Shown: piece by piece, positions 38,600 through 46,780 of the stretch
How the letters are laid out: each line of letters opens with the position of its first letter
How positions within the stretch are numbered: position 1 is the first letter of the stretch
From: Paenibacillus sp. FSL H8-0079
GTDB taxonomy: Bacteria > Bacillota > Bacilli > Paenibacillales > Paenibacillaceae
NCBI RefSeq assembly: GCF_037991315.1
Contig: NZ_CP150300.1
Coordinates: forward strand, 4,030,001-4,094,000
Direction: 5' to 3'
Length of the DNA: 64,000 nt
The notes under the pieces: generated by a model
Told to the model about the DNA's origin: nothing
The model's database searches: none
What the model saw: only the letters and a program-made list of their open reading frames with translations
Program-made: the position numbers and the translations under genes

Positions 38600-40222
38600 T
38601 TATGAACTTCCACATAACAAATCAGGCAGCAGGGTCAGCAATCGATCACTCGTGAGCGCGTCACCCACATTCCAGATCGACTCCTCCACAGGGTATACCC
38701 GTCCATTCTGCACAGCCGGAAGAGCCTTCCAACTGGGACTTTTCATCAGCATCTCTGTAGCCTGCCGGGCTACGATTTCCTCAGGCAGCATGACAAATAC
38801 ATGATCTCCCGCATACTGACGTACTGCTTCAGCCGAAATTTCCTTATAGGCTCTGCCAGCCGTAAGTGCTTCCTTCACTTTGGTAACTGGCCTGAATCCC
38901 ATCGGATGATATAACATAGGCGCCAGACCGATATTGCCCATAACAAATAATCGTGCACCCCGATGGTATGTAAATACGGATGCCGTTTCCCCTGCTTCAA
39001 TCGCCGTATGGATCTTCGCCCACATCTGCTCAGTACGCTTCCCATAGGAGGTTAGCCATTGTTCAGCCTGAAGTTGTCTCCCAAACCAATTGCCCAAACA
39101 GCGCATTCGCTCGTCCAACATGGCATGTGAATTGTAAGCAATTGTAGGTGCGATGCGAGAAAGTTGTTCATACTGCTGTTCATTGCTGCTATCAAAAATA
39201 ATCAAGTCCGGCTTCATGATAACAGCGGCTTCCACATTAACCGGAGCAACCGCGTCATATGTCTGATCTCCCAGCAACTGAATGCCCAGCATCAGCAGAT
39301 CTCCGGCGGAATCTCCATAATACATAATTCGCTCCGGATTTACTGGAATATTCACATCATGACCTAACCAATCTTGTACCAACGTCTGCTGCTGAATAGA
39401 TCTGTCATATTGACGAGGAGACAATCCGGTCATTTGGCGAAAACGCCTGCTGAAATAATACTCGTCCTTAAAGCCCACGCGGCTTGCTATATCCCGAAGC
39501 GGTTCATCCGATTTGCGAAGCCATTCCTTGGCATGTTTAATACGCACATGATTCACATAATCGAGCGGCTTGTGACCCGTGAGTTGTCTGAACAGGGTCG
39601 TATACTGTACAGGTCTGATTTCCGCAAGACGTGCCAGTTTCTGTACAGTGATTTCTTCAGCATAATGATCGTCCACATACTGAATCGTACTGTGTAGCCT
39701 TGCTTCCATGCTCTGCTCCGTCTTTGGAGACGTGTACCGGGTAATGATCATCTCCATCCATTTTTGGAACTGTGCATTCAGATGACTGTATTCTGCATCT
39801 GTTTTATAATTCCGAATGACATACATCTGCTCCAGCAGCCCACTTAACGGAGCATAGGGATAACCATTCAATTGGTTTCTGTGCTCAAATACAGGGCGTG
39901 TAAAGAGCTCCGGATCACCCGTCAACACATGAATAACATCAAAATCCATCATGATATATTTCAATTCCGAGTGATTACGATGTTCAATCTGGTACCCCTC
40001 TCCCGGAGAAAGCGGATAAACACATCCCGTAGTAAACGGAAACTGTTCATGTCCAATATATAAACGCCCATCCCCTTCTTCGCAGATCAGGAACGAATGT
40101 TTCTCGCAAGCAACTTCCAGCATCACCTGTTCAGGTGGTTCAATTCGTCGTACCAGATGATCCAGCCGAAACATGAATGCTGAAAAGAACAACGTTCCCC
40201 CATCGGCATCCAAAGCCTGCAT
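38600..40222 (-). CDS. AraC-family regulator with C-terminal siderophore-binding domain, second copy
   Basis: 540 residues. N-terminal cupin-like sensor (FLICEEGDGRLYIGHEQFPF), two helix-turn-helix units at about 175-275 (EITVQKLARLAEIRPVQYTTLFRQLTGHKP and EPLRDIASRVGFKDEYYFSRRFRQMTGLSP), then a FecB-like domain with no signal peptide (GHDVNIPVNPERIMYYGDSAGDLLMLGIQLLGD). That domain resembles the lipoprotein encoded just upstream (GHEVEVPVNPKRVIYHGEVTGDLLALG), so the regulator probably senses the same ligand as the transporter. GAGGTG precedes the ATG by 7 bases, and a 14/15 Fur motif lies upstream, so the regulator itself is iron-controlled. Confidence 0.92.
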   Translation of the reverse strand: MQALDADGGTLFFSAFMFRLDHLVRRIEPPEQVMLEVACEKHSFLICEEGDGRLYIGHEQFPFTTGCVYPLSPGEGYQIEHRNHSELKYIMMDFDVIHVLTGDPELFTRPVFEHRNQLNGYPYAPLSGLLEQMYVIRNYKTDAEYSHLNAQFQKWMEMIITRYTSPKTEQSMEARLHSTIQYVDDHYAEEITVQKLARLAEIRPVQYTTLFRQLTGHKPLDYVNHVRIKHAKEWLRKSDEPLRDIASRVGFKDEYYFSRRFRQMTGLSPRQYDRSIQQQTLVQDWLGHDVNIPVNPERIMYYGDSAGDLLMLGIQLLGDQTYDAVAPVNVEAAVIMKPDLIIFDSSNEQQYEQLSRIAPTIAYNSHAMLDERMRCLGNWFGRQLQAEQWLTSYGKRTEQMWAKIHTAIEAGETASVFTYHRGARLFVMGNIGLAPMLYHPMGFRPVTKVKEALTAGRAYKEISAEAVRQYAGDHVFVMLPEEIVARQATEMLMKSPSWKALPAVQNGRVYPVEESIWNVGDALTSDRLLTLLPDLLCGSS

Positions 40223-40247
40223 GTCGGTTCACCTCGTTTTTCTAAAA

Positions 40248-40262
40248 TGAGAATAATTATCA
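40248..40262. promoter_or_regulatory. Fur box upstream of AraC-SBP regulator
   Basis: On the minus strand TGATAATTATTCTCA matches 14 of 15 positions of the 7-1-7 Fur motif TGATAATNATTATCA, 26-40 bases before the start codon. Confidence 0.75.
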
Positions 40263-40326
40263 ATCATTCTGTATGATCTGATTATAAGCGAGCAATTGTT
40301 AATAATCCAGATATGAGTTTAATCAG

Positions 40327-40360
40327 CAAAAAAGAGCGTTCAACGAAATGTTGAAGGCTC
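40327..40360 (-). terminator. Terminator of siderophore lipoprotein gene
   Basis: Stem GAGCcTTCAAC / GTTGAAcGCTC with loop ATTTC, followed by TTTTTT on the minus strand. It separates the lipoprotein gene from the AraC regulator, so the two are independent transcripts. Confidence 0.82.
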
Positions 40361-40424
40361 CTTTTACTTTTATAAAACTGCATTCCTCAAAGGTGTTACT
40401 GTTGCCTTACTAGCTCATCACCAA

Positions 40425-41420
40425 TTATTGGATCATCTGTTTCGGCAGCTCTTGCAGCAGCCACTCCCTGGAAAGAGCATCACTAGAAGCTTTTACGATA
40501 TTAAAACGATATACTTTTCCTTCTTTCACCGCAGGCAGGTTCTTCCAAATTGAACTATCCAGCAATTCCTTCGTGGATTGCTTGGCATCGTCAGTCACAG
40601 GATCCAGAATAAATATACGATCACCGGCAAATTCAGATAATTTTTCAGTTGAAATTTCTACGAATCCCATGTCTGCATCCAATACTTTCTGAATTTCCGC
40701 GGTTGGCTTCAGCCCGTCTTTTCCATATAACAGCTGTGGCAATCCTGCACCCGCCATGACAAACAGACGATTCCCGGGATACATGGTGAATACCGAAGCC
40801 GTCTCCCCTTCTTTTAATCCGTTCTCATGAAGTTGCGTCCACATCTCTTCCGTCGCTTTTTGATGAGCCGTGATCCAGTCCTCTGCCTCTTGCTTCTTGT
40901 TCAACAAGTCGCCAAGGATACGCATGCGATCTTCTATTAAACCGAACGAATCAAATGTAACCGTGGGTGCAACCTTCGCGATCTGATCATATTGAGCCTC
41001 GTCACTGTTGGAGAAAATGATCAGATCGGGATTCAGGCCTAGCGCCTTTTCCACACTGATCGGAAATCCTACATCTTCTGACTGAGCAACCTGATCATCG
41101 AATACGGTTCCCTCTTGACGAAGTATGCCGACAGGAACAACACCAAGCGCAAGCAGATCCCCTGTAACTTCTCCATGATAGATAACTCGCTTCGGATTTA
41201 CAGGAACCTCAACCTCATGGCCTGTCCAATCTTTGAATACGCGGGTCTCGCCCTCGTTCGTCTCTTCCGTTGCAGTTTGGGTCTCTGTGGTTTTTGTGGC
41301 TGCTTTGGAATCATCTGCGCCAGCAGCAGGTGTTGTAGCCTGATTTCCACAAGCCAGCAGCAAAATGGATAACCACGTAACCGTAAATAATACTGCCGTA
41401 TTTCGAATGCCCTTTTTCAT
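40425..41420 (-). CDS. Iron-siderophore ABC transporter substrate-binding lipoprotein, second copy
   Basis: 331 residues from ATG 41420 with GGGGGAG 8 bases upstream; the 20-codon open extension is unlikely. Lipobox LLLAC gives the lipidated Cys at about residue 24, then an Ala/Thr/Glu-rich linker (TTETQTATEETNEGE). FecB-like fold: VPVNPKRVIYHGEVTGDLLALGVVPVGI, EKALGLNPDLIIFSNSDEAQYDQIAKVAPTVTFDS, SIWKNLPAVKEGKVYRFN. No permease or ATPase is encoded nearby. A Fur box at 41466-41484 and a terminator make it a single-gene iron-regulated unit, followed by its paralogous regulator. Confidence 0.93.
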   Translation of the reverse strand: MKKGIRNTAVLFTVTWLSILLLACGNQATTPAAGADDSKAATKTTETQTATEETNEGETRVFKDWTGHEVEVPVNPKRVIYHGEVTGDLLALGVVPVGILRQEGTVFDDQVAQSEDVGFPISVEKALGLNPDLIIFSNSDEAQYDQIAKVAPTVTFDSFGLIEDRMRILGDLLNKKQEAEDWITAHQKATEEMWTQLHENGLKEGETASVFTMYPGNRLFVMAGAGLPQLLYGKDGLKPTAEIQKVLDADMGFVEISTEKLSEFAGDRIFILDPVTDDAKQSTKELLDSSIWKNLPAVKEGKVYRFNIVKASSDALSREWLLQELPKQMIQ

Positions 41421-41465
41421 TTCTATTTCTCCCCCTATATCATGTGCGTTGTGCAATGAATTAAT

Positions 41466-41484
41466 GATATTGATTATCATTATC
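41466..41484. promoter_or_regulatory. Fur box upstream of second siderophore lipoprotein
   Basis: GATATTGATTATCATTATC matches 17 of 19 Fur consensus positions, 46-64 bases before the lipoprotein start. Confidence 0.8.
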
Positions 41485-41680
41485 GGATATTATCATAAAT
41501 CAGGGTCTCTCCCATCTCAATGGACAAAACTAAATGAGCACTTTCAGTTTTGTACAATACACCGCCCTTGACTGCCATTTACTGCATAACCAAGTGGATT
41601 TCCCTCTATACAGCTCGGGATTGACGTGATAAATTAATGAGAACTATTTGCCATTATTAATAACCGGAGTGATGAATATA

Positions 41681-42889
41681 ATGACCCATTCAGACCATAC
41701 ATCTGCTCGTTCAGCTTTTACGATACCGACTTCTGATGTGATGACACAGCTGCCAACGCAATTTTTTGCTACCCTTGTTCAAAATGTAAATCGCGAAATC
41801 GCAAGTGGACATGACGTGATTAACCTGGGTCAGGGGAACCCGGATACACCTACACCACCTCATATTGTGAAAACACTGCAAGAGTCGGCTGAAAATCCCC
41901 TCTACCACAAATATTCACCCTTTAGAGGATACTCTTTCCTGAAGGAAGCTGTCGCCAAACGTTATAAGGAAGATTACAACGTTGATCTGGATCCCGAGAC
42001 TGAAGTTGCCATTTTGTTCGGGGGCAAAACAGGCCTGGTTCAGTTACCACAGGTACTGCTTAACCCCGGCGACACCGTTCTTGTACCAGATCCGGGCTAC
42101 CCGGATTACTGGTCTGGTGTTGCACTCGCCAAAGCAAACATGTCATTTATGCCTTTGCTCGAGTCCAATGCATTCCTGCCGGATTACGAAGCTGTTACAG
42201 CCGAAGATCGGGAGAAAGCCAAGCTGATGTTCCTGAACTATCCTAACAACCCAACGTCAGCAACAGCTCCACTTTCGTTCTACGAAGATACGGTTGAATT
42301 TGCCATTCAAAATCAAATCGTCGTTGCCAGTGACTTTGCTTACGGTGCGATTGGATTTGACGGACATCGTCCCGTAAGTTTCCTGCAAGCCCCTCGTGCC
42401 AAAGAAGTGGGCATTGAGTTCTATACGTTATCCAAAACATACAATATGGCTGGATGGCGTGTTGGATTCGCGCTTGGTAATGCAGAGATTGTCTCTAAAA
42501 TCAATCTGCTTCAGGATCATATTTATGTCAGTCTTTTCGGTGGAATTCAAGCTGCGGCAACAGAAGCACTTACTGGCTCTCAGGAATGTGTTACTTCGTT
42601 GGTTTCACGTTACGAATCCCGTCGCAATGCGTTTTATGATGCTCTTTCCTCCATTGGATGGCAAGCTTCGAAACCCGCAGGTTCATTCTTCAGCTGGTTG
42701 CCTGTACCTGCAGGTTATACCTCCGCTTCATTTGCAGACTTGTTACTGCGAGAAGCCAAGGTGGCCGTAGCCCCAGGTATTGGTTTTGGCTCACATGGTG
42801 AAGGCTATGTGCGCGCAGGACTGCTAAGTGATGAAAACCGATTACGCGAAGCTGTGGAGCGGATTGGCAAGCTGAATTTATTCAAGTAA
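41681..42889 (+). CDS. Class I/II pyridoxal-phosphate aminotransferase, candidate MtnE
   Basis: 402 residues from ATG 41681 (GGAG 11 bases upstream); ATG 41672 is also in frame but too near the GGAG. Fold-type I features: VINLGQGNPDTPTPPHI, YHKYSPFRGYSFLKEAVAKRY, LNYPNNPTSATA, ASDFAYGAIGFDG, and the PLP-lysine motif YTLSKTYNMAGWRVGFALGN. The group includes aspartate/aromatic and LL-DAP aminotransferases and MtnE, which converts ketomethiobutyrate to methionine. The downstream mtnWXB genes make MtnE the best guess. It is separated from them by the proline T-box and proBAC. No S-box leader was recognised upstream. Confidence 0.88.
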   Translation: MTHSDHTSARSAFTIPTSDVMTQLPTQFFATLVQNVNREIASGHDVINLGQGNPDTPTPPHIVKTLQESAENPLYHKYSPFRGYSFLKEAVAKRYKEDYNVDLDPETEVAILFGGKTGLVQLPQVLLNPGDTVLVPDPGYPDYWSGVALAKANMSFMPLLESNAFLPDYEAVTAEDREKAKLMFLNYPNNPTSATAPLSFYEDTVEFAIQNQIVVASDFAYGAIGFDGHRPVSFLQAPRAKEVGIEFYTLSKTYNMAGWRVGFALGNAEIVSKINLLQDHIYVSLFGGIQAAATEALTGSQECVTSLVSRYESRRNAFYDALSSIGWQASKPAGSFFSWLPVPAGYTSASFADLLLREAKVAVAPGIGFGSHGEGYVRAGLLSDENRLREAVERIGKLNLFK

Positions 42890-42909
42890 TTTACAGGACC
42901 ATAACCCCT

Positions 42910-43194
42910 TTGCATATGCCAAGTTTCCATGGTATGTTATAAGAAATATTGAACGAAACGTGATGACGGGACCAGTAAGAGAATATCAGTCGCGCCCAGA
43001 GAGTAAATTCCACCCTGCTGAAAGAATTTACCGCGACTCTTCTCTGAAACCTACCCCTGAGCGGCCTGTTACGTACAGGACAGTGCCTTCTGTTACAGGG
43101 CATGAAGCCGGATGATCTAATCATCAATAAAGGTGGTACCGCGGAAGTAACAAACTTTCGTCCTTTTTAACTAAAGGGCGGGAGTTTTTTTTTT
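42910..43194 (+). promoter_or_regulatory. Proline T-box leader with promoter and terminator, upstream of proB
   Basis: The conserved T-box sequence AAAGGTGGTACCGCGG at about 43129-43144 binds the acceptor end of uncharged tRNA. A terminator hairpin follows (AACTTTCGTCCTTT / AAAGGGCGGGAGTT, 43153-43184) with ten T. In the stem I specifier loop, GAAACCTA presents CCT (43050-43052), a proline codon, fitting the proB gene 57 bases downstream. A likely promoter is TTGCAT (42910), 17 bases, TATGTT (42933). High uncharged tRNA-Pro should permit read-through. Confidence 0.9.
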
Positions 43195-43250
43195 ACCCGC
43201 TAAAGCCTGCTCCAGAAGCACTTATTAATCATGTTTAAGGAAGTGAAACC

Positions 43251-44354
43251 ATGACTTCACGTATTGTAGTTAAGATTGGAAGCAGCTCGCTTACAACGGA
43301 AGAAGGCGGTCTGGATCGCAGTTCGATCACTTTTTTTGCCGGAGAAATCGCAGCATTGGCTGATCAGGGTCATGAAGTACTCTTGGTCACCTCTGGAGCA
43401 GTAGCGGCCGGATTCCGGGAGATCGGTTATCCTCAGCGCCCCAAACTGCTACATGAGAAACAAGCCGCAGCGGCCGTTGGGCAGGCATTACTGATGCAGG
43501 CATATCAACAGGCTTTTGCAGCGCACCGCGTTACTACGGCGCAAATTCTGTTAACCCGAACAGACTTTCACAGTCGTAAACGTATGGGGAATGCAGGTAT
43601 GACCGTAGAAGAGCTGCTTAAACAGCGAGTGATTCCGATTTTTAATGAGAATGATACGGTATCGGTGGATGAATTGAAGTTTGGTGATAACGATCTGTTG
43701 TCCGCATTGGTTGCGAACCTGGTGAAGGCACAGCATTTGATCATTCTTACCGATACCAACGGGCTGTACACCGCAGATCCGCGTAAAGATCCGTCTGCCG
43801 TACGTTACGACCGTATCCCCGAAATCACGGCTGAGATCTACGCTTTTGCCGGTGGTTCAGGATCATCGGTTGGCACAGGTGGCATGCGATCCAAAGTCGA
43901 TGCAGCCAAGGTTGCTACGCGTGGAGGCGTACCCGTATTTGTGGGGAGTGTGAAAGAACCCGGAGATATGCGGAAAGCGGTTGATGGCATGGGCAAAGGA
44001 ACTTACTTTGAGACACGACTCGCTTCGTTATCCCGTAAAAAGCAGTGGCTCGGCTTCATGTCTACTCCGCTAGGTACAGTCGTTGTGGATGATGGTGCTG
44101 AAGAGGCACTTGTCCATGGGGGCCATAGTCTTCTACCTGTAGGCGTCAAGCGGGTACTGGGAACCTTCCACGCCGGAGACGTCGTTGAGGTCATTGGCAT
44201 GGATGAAACCTTGCTCGGTCGCGGTATTGTCAATTATGATGATGACCAGCTTCGACTCATTGCCGGACTCCCCAGCGGCGAAGTGATGAAACAACTCGCT
44301 AGCATCCACAGACTTGAGGTTATTCATAGAGACGAATGGATTACGTTAAAATAA
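43251..44354 (+). CDS. proB: Glutamate 5-kinase
   Basis: First enzyme of proline synthesis, phosphorylating glutamate. 367 residues: an amino-acid-kinase domain (1-260) with VVKIGSSSLTTEEGG, VTSGAVAAGFREIGYP, IFNENDTVSVDELKFGDNDLLSALVANLVKA and the GTGGMRSKVDAAKVATRGGVPVFVG block, then a C-terminal PUA domain (about 275-360). Full-length enzymes of this kind are feedback-inhibited by proline. A proline T-box precedes it, so it is also controlled by tRNA charging. proA lies 281 bases downstream across a repeat element. Confidence 0.96.
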   Translation: MTSRIVVKIGSSSLTTEEGGLDRSSITFFAGEIAALADQGHEVLLVTSGAVAAGFREIGYPQRPKLLHEKQAAAAVGQALLMQAYQQAFAAHRVTTAQILLTRTDFHSRKRMGNAGMTVEELLKQRVIPIFNENDTVSVDELKFGDNDLLSALVANLVKAQHLIILTDTNGLYTADPRKDPSAVRYDRIPEITAEIYAFAGGSGSSVGTGGMRSKVDAAKVATRGGVPVFVGSVKEPGDMRKAVDGMGKGTYFETRLASLSRKKQWLGFMSTPLGTVVVDDGAEEALVHGGHSLLPVGVKRVLGTFHAGDVVEVIGMDETLLGRGIVNYDDDQLRLIAGLPSGEVMKQLASIHRLEVIHRDEWITLK

Positions 44355-44378
44355 ACATGAAGTTATATTAAATTTAAA

Positions 44379-44583
44379 CTAATCATTTACACGTAACGGA
44401 GAGGACAGAAAAAACCTGAAAAAGCGGAGCGTTCGCCTAAAAGCTTTCTGAAAGAAAGCTACATCGGAAGCATACGCTTATCTCCGGATTTTTCCCTTTA
44501 GAAAAGGGAATCGAAAAAATCTGGGGATAACAGCGATTGGAAGGTTATTCTGTCATCGTAGTGTCTGTGTGAATAATCTTTAG
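44379..44583. repeat. 205-bp element with inverted ends between proB and proA
   Basis: The left end reads CTAATCATTTACACG..GACAGAAAAAACCT. The reverse complement of the right end reads CTAAAGATTATTCACAC..GACAGAATAACCT, so the outer 40 or so bases form an imperfect inverted repeat. The interior has hairpins (AGCTTTCTGAAAGAAAGCT; CCCTTTAGAAAAGGG) and no gene. The last 60 bases (44524-44583) recur at 49417-49476 with 55 identities. Confidence 0.65.
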
Positions 44584-44635
44584 TTCAACATGTGGTCAAA
44601 ATACTCAACTTTTATATATATGAGGAGGAATTAAG

Positions 44636-45883
44636 ATGAGTGAAGTCAGAGAAAAAGCCAGCAAAGCTCAAGCCACGGTTCCACAGCTGAACCGATTGAA
44701 TACAGAACAGAAAAATACGGCCCTGCGTGTCATGGCAGATGCATTGATTACGGAGACGGATTCCATCATTACAGCAAACGCCGAAGATCTGGCACGAGGC
44801 AGAGAACAAGGCACGCCGGAATCCATGCTGGATCGACTCGCCCTTAATAAGGAGCGCATTGCTGGCATCGCTGAAGGATTACGTCAGATTGCGGATCTGC
44901 CTGATCCAGTCGGTGAAGTACTGGAGACATTCACCCGCCCAAACGGATTGCATGTTGAAAAATTAAGAGTACCGATTGGCCTGATTGGCATCATCTACGA
45001 AGCGCGTCCTAATGTAACTGTAGACGCAGCCGGACTATGTCTCAAAACAGGTAATGCAGTGCTTCTGCGCGGCGGCTCCTCTGCCCTGTCCTCCAACCGT
45101 AAAATTGTGGAGGTGCTGCATCAGGCACTGGCAACAACAGACATGCCTGCTGATGCGCTGCAACTGGTTGAGGATGCGGATCGTGCGTCCGTGGATGAAA
45201 TGCTCAAGTTGAACGGACTGCTGGACGTCATCATTCCACGCGGCGGGGCTTCGCTCATTCGTAATGTGGTTGCCAATGCAACCGTACCTGTCATCGAAAC
45301 TGGGGCCGGCATCTGTCATACCTATGTAGATGAATCAGCTGATCCGGTCATGGCAGCCGAAATCGCCATCAATGCGAAGGCACAACGTCCATCGGTGTGT
45401 AACTCCATGGAAACGTTACTGCTGCATGCCGCATACGCGGAAGAGCACCTGCCTGCTCTTGCTGAGCAGTTCCGTGAGGCCAGTGTGGTCTTGAAAGGTT
45501 GCGACACGGTGCGCCGTCTTGTTCCTTCTGCCCTTGAGGCAACCGAGGAAGACTATGCGACCGAGTACAACGACTACATTTTAAATATCCGGGTAGTCGA
45601 GAACCTGGACGAAGCGATGCAGCACATCGCACATTACGGAACCAAACATTCCGAGTGTATCGTAACCCGGGATACAGCCCATGCAGAACGCTTCATGCAT
45701 GATGTAGATGCAGCAGCCGTTTATCACAATGCGTCCACGCGTTTCACCGACGGATTTGAATTTGGCTATGGAGCCGAAATCGGAATCAGTACCCAGAAAC
45801 TGCATGCACGTGGACCGATGGGACTTCCAGCACTCACGTCGACCAAATATCGTATTACAGGCAATGGACAGATTCGTCAATAA
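44636..45883 (+). CDS. proA: Gamma-glutamyl phosphate reductase
   Basis: Second enzyme of proline synthesis: NADPH-dependent reduction of glutamyl phosphate to the semialdehyde. 415 residues, normal length. Aldehyde-dehydrogenase fold with IGLIGIIYEARPNVTVDAAGLCLKTGNAVLLRGGSSA (cofactor site) and the catalytic Cys in AQRPSVCNSMETLLLH; C-terminal DGFEFGYGAEIGISTQKLHARGPMGL. AGGAGG precedes the ATG. First gene of a run with proC and mtnWXB. Confidence 0.96.
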   Translation: MSEVREKASKAQATVPQLNRLNTEQKNTALRVMADALITETDSIITANAEDLARGREQGTPESMLDRLALNKERIAGIAEGLRQIADLPDPVGEVLETFTRPNGLHVEKLRVPIGLIGIIYEARPNVTVDAAGLCLKTGNAVLLRGGSSALSSNRKIVEVLHQALATTDMPADALQLVEDADRASVDEMLKLNGLLDVIIPRGGASLIRNVVANATVPVIETGAGICHTYVDESADPVMAAEIAINAKAQRPSVCNSMETLLLHAAYAEEHLPALAEQFREASVVLKGCDTVRRLVPSALEATEEDYATEYNDYILNIRVVENLDEAMQHIAHYGTKHSECIVTRDTAHAERFMHDVDAAAVYHNASTRFTDGFEFGYGAEIGISTQKLHARGPMGLPALTSTKYRITGNGQIRQ

Positions 45884-45919
45884 TATCCCAGCACCAGTTA
45901 TATAGGAGGAACGATAAAT

Positions 45920-46780
45920 ATGAGTCAAGAGCAACAGACGTTACTACAACAGAAGATTACTTTCCACGGAGCAGGCGCGATGGCTGAAGCCATCGTGCGC
46001 GGACTGATCTCCCGCCTAGTCGTTCGTCCTCAGGATATTACGATGCTGAACCGCAGCAACCAGAAACGTCAGGAGGAGCTCAGCACCCGTTATGCTGTAC
46101 ATACCGGAACTGCCTCGCAATCCTTGGATCACCTTGCCTCCACTCCGGTCATTGTACTCTGTATGAAACCCAAAGATGCTGCCGCAGCGCTGCGCGAACT
46201 TGGGCCACTGTTATCACCGGATCAACTGATCGTATCTGTCATTGCCGGATTATCAATCCGCACGATGCAGTCCTTGCTTGGTCGTAAACAACCGATCGCG
46301 AGAACCATGCCAAACACATCCAGTACCATTGGACTTGGTGCAACCGGGCTTGCCTTCTCTGCGGAGATTACGGATGAGCAGCGTAGTACGGTGATGACCA
46401 TGTTTGAAGCGGTTGGTATCGTGACCATCGTGCCTGAAGATAAACTCGAAGTGCTCACTGGGATTTCCGGAAGCGGCCCTGCTTATGTATACTATTTAAT
46501 GGAGGCCATGATTGCCGCAGGTATTCGTGGTGGCTTATCCAGCCAGCAATCTCGTGATCTCACTGTTCAGACGGTGCTTGGCGCATCACGAATGGTACAA
46601 CAAACCGGTTTGGAACCGATGAAACTTCGTAGTGATGTGACTTCCCCGGGAGGGGCAACCCAGGCAGCACTGAAAACACTGGACGAAGGAGATTTCTTTG
46701 AAACTGTAATCGCAGCCGTCAACCGCTGTGCAGAGCGCTCACGGGAGATGGGAGCTGCTTTGGAAGGGGATTTAAAATGA
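45920..46780 (+). CDS. proC: Pyrroline-5-carboxylate reductase
   Basis: Last step of proline synthesis, NAD(P)H-dependent. 286 residues. N-terminal Rossmann motif FHGAGAMAEAIVRGLI, the VLCMKPKD segment, ARTMPNTSSTIGLGATGL, and the C-terminal signature SGSGPAYVYYLMEAMIAAG with LRSDVTSPGGATQAAL. AGGAGG precedes the ATG by about 8 bases. It starts 36 bases after proA and its TGA overlaps the ATG of mtnW by four bases. Confidence 0.95.
   Translation: MSQEQQTLLQQKITFHGAGAMAEAIVRGLISRLVVRPQDITMLNRSNQKRQEELSTRYAVHTGTASQSLDHLASTPVIVLCMKPKDAAAALRELGPLLSPDQLIVSVIAGLSIRTMQSLLGRKQPIARTMPNTSSTIGLGATGLAFSAEITDEQRSTVMTMFEAVGIVTIVPEDKLEVLTGISGSGPAYVYYLMEAMIAAGIRGGLSSQQSRDLTVQTVLGASRMVQQTGLEPMKLRSDVTSPGGATQAALKTLDEGDFFETVIAAVNRCAERSREMGAALEGDLK

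Noticed and set aside
41421..41680. S-box (SAM) riboswitch upstream of the candidate MtnE
   Set aside because: None of the conserved S-box helices or a leader terminator could be recognised; the interval holds only the Fur box and a short leader.
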